Under the pieces are notes generated by a model. The model made no database searches. It was given only the letters and a program-made list of their open reading frames with translations, and had not been told where the DNA came from. From assembly GCA_018400675.1 (NCBI GenBank), contig JAGYMG010000029.1, positions 1 through 7,085 on the forward strand: 7,085 bases of DNA, written 5' to 3'. Below, one piece after another: positions 6,794 to 7,085 of the stretch; within the stretch, counting starts at the first letter, position 1; the number at the start of each line of letters is the position of its first letter. The position numbers and the translations under genes are program-made. The stretch comes from a bacterium. GTDB taxonomy: Bacteria; Patescibacteriota; Minisyncoccia; Minisyncoccales; CG1-02-41-26.

Positions 6794-7084
6794 TTATTTA
6801 ATAATTGCTAAAATGTCTTCTTCTTTAGCAATTAGATATTCTTTATCAGCGACCTTTATTTCGTTAGGACCATATTTAGTGAAGAGCACCTTATCTCCCT
6901 TCTTCACCTCCATGGCCATTCTCTTACCTGAAGAAAGACGTTTGCCAGGACCAACCGCAATAACCTTGCCTTGCTCTGGTCTTTCTTTCTCAATAGTATC
7001 AGGGAGAAAAATACCAAATTTTGTCTTTTCTTCTTGAGAAATAGGCTCAATGAGAATATGATCGGATAATGGTTTTATGTTCAT
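6794..7084 (-). CDS. groES: 10 kDa co-chaperonin GroES
   Basis: Forms the heptameric lid of the GroEL folding chamber. 96 residues, full length. It opens with IKPLSDHILIEP (3-14). The mobile loop (about 16-32) contains GIFLPDT, with I25-F26-L27 at the GroEL-contact tripeptide (IVL in E. coli). EQGKVIAVGPG (37-47) and the C-terminal strand with KYGPNEIKV and EEDILAII are typical. The ATG at 7084 gives the normal N-terminus. Only one base lies upstream of it in the window, so the operon promoter and any heat-shock operator (such as CIRCE) cannot be seen. groEL follows after 20 nt. Confidence 0.98.
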   Translation of the reverse strand: MNIKPLSDHILIEPISQEEKTKFGIFLPDTIEKERPEQGKVIAVGPGKRLSSGKRMAMEVKKGDKVLFTKYGPNEIKVADKEYLIAKEEDILAIIK

Positions 7085-7085
7085 A

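Noticed and set aside
1029..7084. UGA recoding (as in some Patescibacteria), suggested by the absence of TGA stops.
   Set aside because: Six stops, all TAA or TAG, can occur by chance, and no in-frame TGA occurs in any gene.

Overview
The window reads as an ordinary housekeeping stretch of a bacterial chromosome. Every gene lies on the minus strand, so the biological order runs from the right end to the left. The protein sequences look like those of the Candidate Phyla Radiation (Patescibacteria, perhaps a Parcubacteria-like lineage). The best support is the RpoD region 2 wording (GRSKNLTLLDLVQEGN, then EKFDWRKGYKFSTYATWW), the HtpX N-terminus, the double zinc-ribbon protein and the Lys-rich tail on RpoD. 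This placement comes from remembered family resemblance, not from a search, and is moderately confident. DNA composition is moderately AT-rich. The standard code fits: stops are TAA (four) and TAG (two), and there are no internal stops.

Layout in transcription order: groES (7084-6794) and groEL (6773-5118) form the chaperonin operon. A hairpin at 5093-5066 follows groEL and probably ends that transcript. A sigma70-type promoter is interleaved with it (TTGATT at 5082-5077, TATAAT at 5059-5054). It drives a double zinc-ribbon protein (5032-4502), followed by lemA (4457-3903), htpX (3889-2984), tRNA-Ser(GGA) (2975-2890), dnaG (2876-1029) and rpoD (1060 to beyond position 1, cut by the window edge). 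Gaps within this second group are short (44, 13, 8 and 13 nt, then a 32-nt overlap), and no other terminator is visible, so it may be one transcription unit.

Functionally, the right half is protein quality control: the GroEL/GroES folding chamber and the membrane pair LemA/HtpX. The left half is the dnaG-rpoD core of the classical macromolecular synthesis operon (primase plus primary sigma factor). rpsU, the usual first gene of that operon, is not present; a serine tRNA and htpX stand there instead. No gene-free stretch exceeds 300 bases; the longest is the 85-nt groEL/zinc-ribbon spacer, which carries the terminator and promoter. I see no mobile element, CRISPR array, phage gene or defence system, and no clear novel system. 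The items most worth a second look are the interleaved terminator/promoter, the tRNA set between two coding genes, the dnaG/rpoD overlap, the basic RpoD tail and the lack of Shine-Dalgarno sequences.
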